Shown here piece after piece: positions 58,151 to 64,000 of a DNA stretch of 64,000 bases. How positions within the stretch are numbered: the stretch's first letter is position 1; each line of letters starts with the position of its first letter. The notes under the pieces are model-generated. The model had not been told where the DNA came from, made no database searches, and saw only the letters and a program-made list of their open reading frames with translations. The DNA comes from Opisthorchis felineus (Eukaryota > Platyhelminthes > Trematoda > Opisthorchiida > Opisthorchiidae). The translations under genes and the position numbers were made by a program. Location of the stretch: NCBI GenBank assembly GCA_004794785.1, contig SJOL01008365.1, forward strand, positions 760,063-824,062, in the 5' to 3' direction.

Positions 58151-61100
58151 TGTGCTAAGCCTTTTTTTGAAGGGCCGACCTCTTAGATGCACCCTCTAGG
58201 TTCATCTGAAACCACAGTTTGAACCAGTGAAAGTTTTACACAAAGTTTTAGCAGTTGACAGCATTTATTCACAAACTTAAAGTCTCTCCGGACAGTCACG
58301 GTTTTGCTGAAATTTGTTTAAGTGTGCTCAAGGTCCAGTGTGGGCGCGGAATTCGCATTTTTCACGGCTCCCTTGGCTCGGTATGATACCTCCGTGAAGA
58401 CAGTAAGAAATTTTGTGGATAAACCAGTTTATTAATGTGGTTTCTCCTGTGTTGGATTATAAAATATTTTGAAAGAGTACGTAAACAATGGTTATGTTAC
58501 CTTTCTCCACAAAAACTCAAAATGAAATAGCCGTTCGCGACTTATGTAGGGAAAGTTTCCTATCATTGCATCGTGCGTCCCGCCAAACAAAGCCAAGGAA
58601 TTCGTCGCAGCTTGTAAGTTTGGTGGATCGTTTCACGATATTTGTCATCCTGTTTTGCGTGGACGACAGTGTTTTACCTACACCGATAAACTGACGACCT
58701 AATATTGCCATGGGAGGGATTGTTTGGTTTGCGGGCAGTGCAAGCAGACAGTAATACTGGTTGATCTTGCTTCGGAATTTTGACACAACTTCAGCCGAGT
58801 GATACAGTATTTTGGGAAAATGGAACACGCCCGGTCAGAAAATAGTACAGAACTATTAAACTGCGGGTAAGCCATGAGACTGTGTATGGCGGTCGCAGTA
58901 CCGTCATCGCGGTGTCGTACTTCGGGCTTTGTACAGCCCCGTACATGGCCATATTGGGAGAGTCCTTTGAGGTTGTCGGGATGGTCATGGCCGGCTAAGA
59001 AATCGTGTCTAATTAAGATCGGCATTTTTCGAGGATTTTCTTGGGCCCATCGAGGGCGCAGGGTTGTACTTTGCTTCGATAAGAATGCGGCTCAAAATAA
59101 CAAGTAGCTAAAAGTGGCTACAATTGCTAACTACTGCAGTGGATCAACACTGTCCAATTTCAGAAAAAATGATCGGCGTTCTGGTGAAAATAGTAGAGAA
59201 TGGCGGTATGCGATAGATACAAACCGGCCTGGTCGTATGTAAATATGGGGAATGTTCAGTAGCTAGAGTGTGCGCCACCAAGTTCACAGCTGGTTACGTA
59301 ATCGTCCATAAGGCTGGGTGGGAAGGGCAGACGTGTGTATAGACGGCTCTCGAAGTAGTGGTTGAAGTCTATATGCCTTGATAGCTACCTCGCGTTCCGG
59401 GCATTTAACTGGCGGGCTGCCAGGGAGTTAGCTTTATCATGCACTTGATCTTGTCAGGGCAAAGAATGGAGTTAGACGGTTTTCGGAACGGTTCGGTAAC
59501 GCTCATTCAGAGGGTGGATTAGAGAGCTGCAGAAGAATGCAAGTTACCAATCAGGGGCCACGGAGTACGGCAGCAGACAGACTGGGGACATGGATAGATT
59601 TCTAAGCTTAAGTGCTTCACAAAAAGAAATGCTAACTGAGCCTGGAGTATGGGTGAGTCTAGATGAATTAGTCATTTAAAGCAGGTCAGCAAGAGCGATC
59701 GGAGAAGGACGTGGGTGGCGTGGTTGTATTACACTTTAGGACGACGGGTGGCCTCAGCATATCACAGTTACAACCTAGGGAAGGGGTTCGAGGCTATAAA
59801 AAACGACTTGTGTTGGTGGCGTCAAGGGGCGTGCATTTGGTAAGTCTCCGTAATTTTACACGTGAGACAGCGTTTAATAATCCGCCATAGTCTATGTTTT
59901 GGATTTACACGATTTTTTCCCGGGTGCATGTAACTACCGGGGCAAGCTTAGACCGGGAACAGAATTTCGACAAAAGCTGTTTGCTTTTCAGTTTTCTGTG
60001 AAAACCGTTGAACATATTGATAGTTCCAATAGCGAGCCAATCTTTCCAGCTAGGAAGTTGCTCAAATCGCCCGAGGTTTGTTTTGGCACTATGGGACTTT
60101 AAGGGGGAGGACTATTGGCACGTGAAGTAGGGTTCATCGGCGTGTGTTCAGGGGCAATCGAGGTGTACCTAACACTGGGTAGAGCAGCAAATGGAGAACA
60201 AAGACGGCAAAAGCTGAAATATGAGGCTGAGCACGGAGTTAGGAAGGTTTCTGGGAGGATGGCATGAAGTTGAAGGCCAGGATGTCAACCATGCAGTCCT
60301 AAGCATTGTCGGAGCCATACCGTGCGAGAAAAACAGACATGGTATAGAAAAATTTGGTGGATATTTAAGGATGAGTGGCGGACGAAAAGGTGGAACAAAT
60401 GTCGATGGGCGGGTAAGGTTCATTGAGAGGATGGATTATGGGTAGTCAGGGTCGCCCGACCGCTTAGAAGACAAAGACGGATTTGTCGAAATTTTAACGA
60501 TGGATGAAATTTGATGTGATTGAAGGATAACTGTTTCTGGGGCAGTGAGATAGAGTAAACCTAGCAGTCTCCAGTTAGATCATCATCGTCGTCATCAGAG
60601 AGAGTTAGGTCGTATGGGGAGTGGCTGTCATAGTCGCCTATGTTAAGACATTATTGTGGAAGTGAAGGCGGATGGCAATGCACTGGCGTGAACGATGAGT
60701 TAGTGGAGGCGAACACCTATATGACAGACATGAAAAAGAGCTTCCGGTTGGCCTGGCGGACGGCTTCTCGTGTGTTAGGTGTGTCTGAGATGTGGAAGCT
60801 TTTTTAGCTATAACCGGATGCTGAAAATCACAAAAGAGTTGGTGTACAAACGCAAGCACCGGAGCGAATTCCTCAGCACCGATAACGGGACTAACTGTAA
60901 CAGCAAGACGTCTGGACAATTTTACTCAAGATATATAATTGATCGTACATTTTTTCTTATAGAATCCCTGATGAGTGAAAACAACTTCCAGAAAACGAGA
61001 AATGGAGCCACCATCCGATATGCCTGTACCAATGCAACCAGTAAATAAAAACATGTAATCCTCCAAAGGCGGTTGTCTACCTTTCAGGCGTGGGTATGGC

Positions 61101-61869
61101 AGACAGACACTTATCAGTATGAAGGACCGTCTTTGGCCGTTGGACTAGGCCGTCATGCGTAGTTGAGGCCTCATAACCAGCGGTGCGCATAGGTATGGCA
61201 CCAGCAGTCGTGATAAGCAGTGAAGGCAGGCGACGTCGCTTACGGCTATCATGACGAAGAGCAATAGTTGATATCATTTTCCGACTATGTTTCCGTACTT
61301 TATGCCGTGTTTCAGCTAAGGGGCGCCATTACTTTCAACGGTAAATGTATCCCCACGTTGGTAGTTCACATGCAGATATCTGAGAACTGCATTATCTAGT
61401 GACTATTTGCGCATATCTGGGAGCGATGACCATCCACAGAGGTGCATACTCCCATCACTACTGCACAGTGTGTCAAGTTGTCACCTATTATTATGCTGAA
61501 CGCAAGGTGAGCTTCCCAATTAACAGTGTTGTGCTGGCGTTTTGTGAACTCATCTAGTTTGATACGTATGACGAGTGCAGCGCATACATACGTTATTCAG
61601 CTATCCACCTGGGTGGAACCTGCAATGCATGTTCAGTAGAAATTATCTCCAAACTAAAGGACACTGGAGAACGTTGTAACATGCTTCGATTTGATTGCGT
61701 GCTTTATTTCGTATAACAGTACTCACATGCGAATCGACAATGGTAGTGACCTTGAAAGTTCGCTCATTTACACAAAATTCCATAAGCCACCTAGCACTGC
61801 AGAGTAATATCTATTTAGACTAACTCCGCATAAAATTTGCAGCTTTGAAGACCGCCCAGCTTCGGCGAA
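58151..61869. other. No recognisable gene; purine-rich plus strand at 59.1-60.6 kb
   Basis: From about 59100 to 60600 the plus strand is visibly richer in G and A than its surroundings. Open frames at 58699-59025 (minus), 60169-60423 (minus) and 60221-60445 (plus) have no recognised motif. A CTATAAAAA string at about 59793 sits 50 bp before a GGTAAGT, without further support for a gene. Confidence 0.35.
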
Positions 61870-61879
61870 ATTAATTCCG

Positions 61880-61925
61880 GTTTACTTCTGGTGAGCGGCA
61901 GGCCTCGAACCTGCGAACCCAATTG
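61880..61925 (-). repeat. tRNA T-arm-like hairpin
   Basis: On the minus strand GCAGG-TTCGAGG-CCTGC forms a perfect 5-bp stem with the 7-nt TTCRANN loop of a tRNA T arm (RC of about 61889-61905), followed by CGCTCACCA. I could not find a D arm or anticodon arm upstream, so a SINE or tRNA pseudogene fragment is more likely than a tRNA gene. Confidence 0.35.
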
Positions 61926-64000
61926 GTGAATACTTGACCGATGCAGGCTGAAAAGCAAGTTAACTTTTGATGTAAAACGTAAAAAACGCACCGGAGACCA
62001 ATCGTTCCCCTGTAACAAGCTAACTATTGATTTATGTGCATACAAGTAGTCAGCCAAATGAGGCTGCTTAATTGTGGGTCTTCACTGACCCTTTGAAACC
62101 CCACCGAGCCTGTTTCCCAGGGATACTGCGATTTAAACCTACTACGCAAGAAGATTGAGAAGTGCCGGCTGAAAGCCTACTACTATTCAAGACGGTGTAT
62201 TCGGGCCACGTGATGACGACAACTTCATCTGACTTACGAATATACAAATGACCCCAGGGCATTTTGAGAACTACTCATCCGACTCCGCTATTATCATCAC
62301 CTGTTGGACGGCCTTGCGTGCTACAACGTTTCTGTGGATTATACTAGCAGAAAGTACATTCCGCAATGTTCAGAAAGGTTAAGTACAGTCAGACCAATTG
62401 CATTAAATGCTAATTGTTCTTTGCCTGCCGAAACTTGGTTTACCCTAGTGTAATTTGACATAGATGTCATCACGCCGGGTCCGTAATCGCTATATATGAA
62501 AACGAAATCGGCATCTACTCATATAAGTCCCCCACGCCAATGCGAATGATCTCGTGGTGCAATTCATGCGACGCTGCACCCAGAGTGGCGCAAAGATCCA
62601 GCACCATTCGGTTGGACTATGGCTTCTTTCATCACACTTTGCCACCTGTCTTGCAGCCTTAAGTCATATGGTCTCCGAGTCGGAGTAGAGAGGCCCCCCA
62701 ATCAAAACGATAGACCATATTTTCTACTAGCCTTATATGTGTGTTTGTTCACAAGACTCCTAAAAATTTTATTTGCCACATTTGTACTTAACACCGATCA
62801 TTCAGTTTGGTACAACGGAAGACAATGGTTGGGTGTCTCAAGCTAGATAACTCAGGATCCGGCCCTAGATATTCGTGCAATAACCCAGTTCCCAAAGCAC
62901 CCAAAGGAATAACGTTCTCGGGTTAAAAATCGAGCGAGTTACATTCAGTCCAAAATTATCCAGCCTCGGTGCGGTAGAATAACTAGCACATCCTTTCACC
63001 GATGGTCATTGTGGTTAACCGGGCAATCGGTAATTACGTCACTATAGCCGTAAGATATTTCACCGTTTGGGCTTAGAAACTGAATGACAATAGGGGTATA
63101 TTCTTCCTCCCAGATCCCTTGCCGAATAAAGGTGTCCGGCGGACAGGAAACGGGGTTGTCCAACGACAGCAAGTTATAGAGAAGAGGTGATGGAAAGGAT
63201 AGAAGAGATGTGCACAAGAACACGGACTGTCATAATTGAAGCCACTAGCAACAGAAGCACTTGAAAATGAAAGAAAAAGCGTATGCGTTTTTAAGTAGCA
63301 GTGAAACTTTCCTACATTCTCAAGTTTCACACCCTTTGACGATTTTGCTTTGTGGGCCACCAAATCCATTTTTCAGCCACCAACATTAATGGACAACGGC
63401 GTAAAAGTTGGCAAAGAACCAACGTCGCAGGATAAGGAAACCACACAAGGAATTGAGACTAGAGCACCTTTCCTGCCGCATGGGAATCAGTGGTCTATGA
63501 GTAGTGATACAAAGTGACGATACTGACAGGCACAGTGGTTAGAAACATTTGTCTGCCAGAGGGTGAACCCAGAGAGCGCTCAAGGTATTGTGGTGGGAAT
63601 ATAACTTTAGCTAGGGTAGCTTCTCTGTAGTGTGCCAATTTTATGGAAATTATACGACGGCACTACAAGGACAACTTTTATCACGCTTTAAGGTGAACCA
63701 ACACTGCGCTTGTATGCATAGCCCGCATGCCAGTGAGGTGAAATACAACCTGTGAGCGTTGAGGCTTGATACGCATCGAGGGTTTGTGCAGCAAAGCTTG
63801 TGCGCTCTCCATCTGTTGAAAAACGCTGTCGGATACATTACTCATTCAATTAACTTGCTGACATATATAGGGGCTATAGAAAAAACTTAGTCAGGATATG
63901 AAACCTACATGGTTTTCTTGCTCTCACAACGCCACCACTCCCTCCTTTGTCCTCTAAGTCAGCGAACTCGGACTCCTCAGAGTCCATTACCTCAACGGGC
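61926..64000. other. No recognisable gene
   Basis: Nothing supported; frames such as 62619-62846 and 63073-63369 lack motifs. Confidence 0.4.

Overview
This window looks like an intron- and repeat-rich flatworm genome, most likely a digenean trematode (fluke). The evidence is its AT-leaning base composition, the near absence of long open reading frames, one clear exon with a consensus GTAAG donor, decayed non-LTR and Ty3/gypsy retrotransposons, and many short dispersed repeats carrying hammerhead ribozyme (HHR) cores, which are known from schistosomes and other flukes. The organism call is inference; no species-diagnostic gene is present.

Host gene content is low. The one convincing host gene piece is a minus-strand exon at 17746-18570 (275 codons, ending in phase 0 at a GTAAG donor). 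It encodes a Ser/Thr/Pro-rich, probably disordered protein that I do not recognise. It is preceded at 18571-19270 by a CpG-dense segment that could be its promoter or 5' UTR. A possible second exon lies at 19380-19588. The remaining exons are either very short or outside the window.

The main content is mobile DNA. (1) A repeat family I call the hairpin-hammerhead element has its best copy at 5252-5580: a 78-bp near-perfect inverted repeat, a 37-bp spacer, a linker, and a type I hammerhead with every core nucleotide intact, all flanked by 12-bp target-site duplications. At least eight degraded or rearranged copies lie near 1.9, 4.0, 14.3, 16.3, 23.5, 39.8, 40.4 and 49.0 kb. The 39.8 kb copy is a solo arm inserted into a LINE reverse transcriptase with an 11-bp target duplication; removing it in silico restores the local reading frame. 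(2) A second hammerhead family (cores at 4.47, 31.1, 31.5, 48.8 and 49.9 kb) has a different stem I. (3) A third family with a hammerhead-like CUGANGA, long stem II and GAAA layout occurs at 23.4, 29.8, 42.8 and 45.15 kb. (4) Two decayed LINEs lie on the plus strand at about 39.0-40.3 kb and 55.56-58.15 kb, and four putative Ty3/gypsy pol fragments lie on the minus strand near 19.7-20.0, 33.0, 37.1 and 53.6-54.06 kb. (5) Possible tRNA-derived SINE heads lie at 9.6 and 61.9 kb.

The hammerhead elements have no coding capacity. If they move, LINE-encoded reverse transcriptase is the likely supplier, which would fit their 11-12 bp target duplications. Everything else is unassigned intergenic or intronic sequence, listed block by block.
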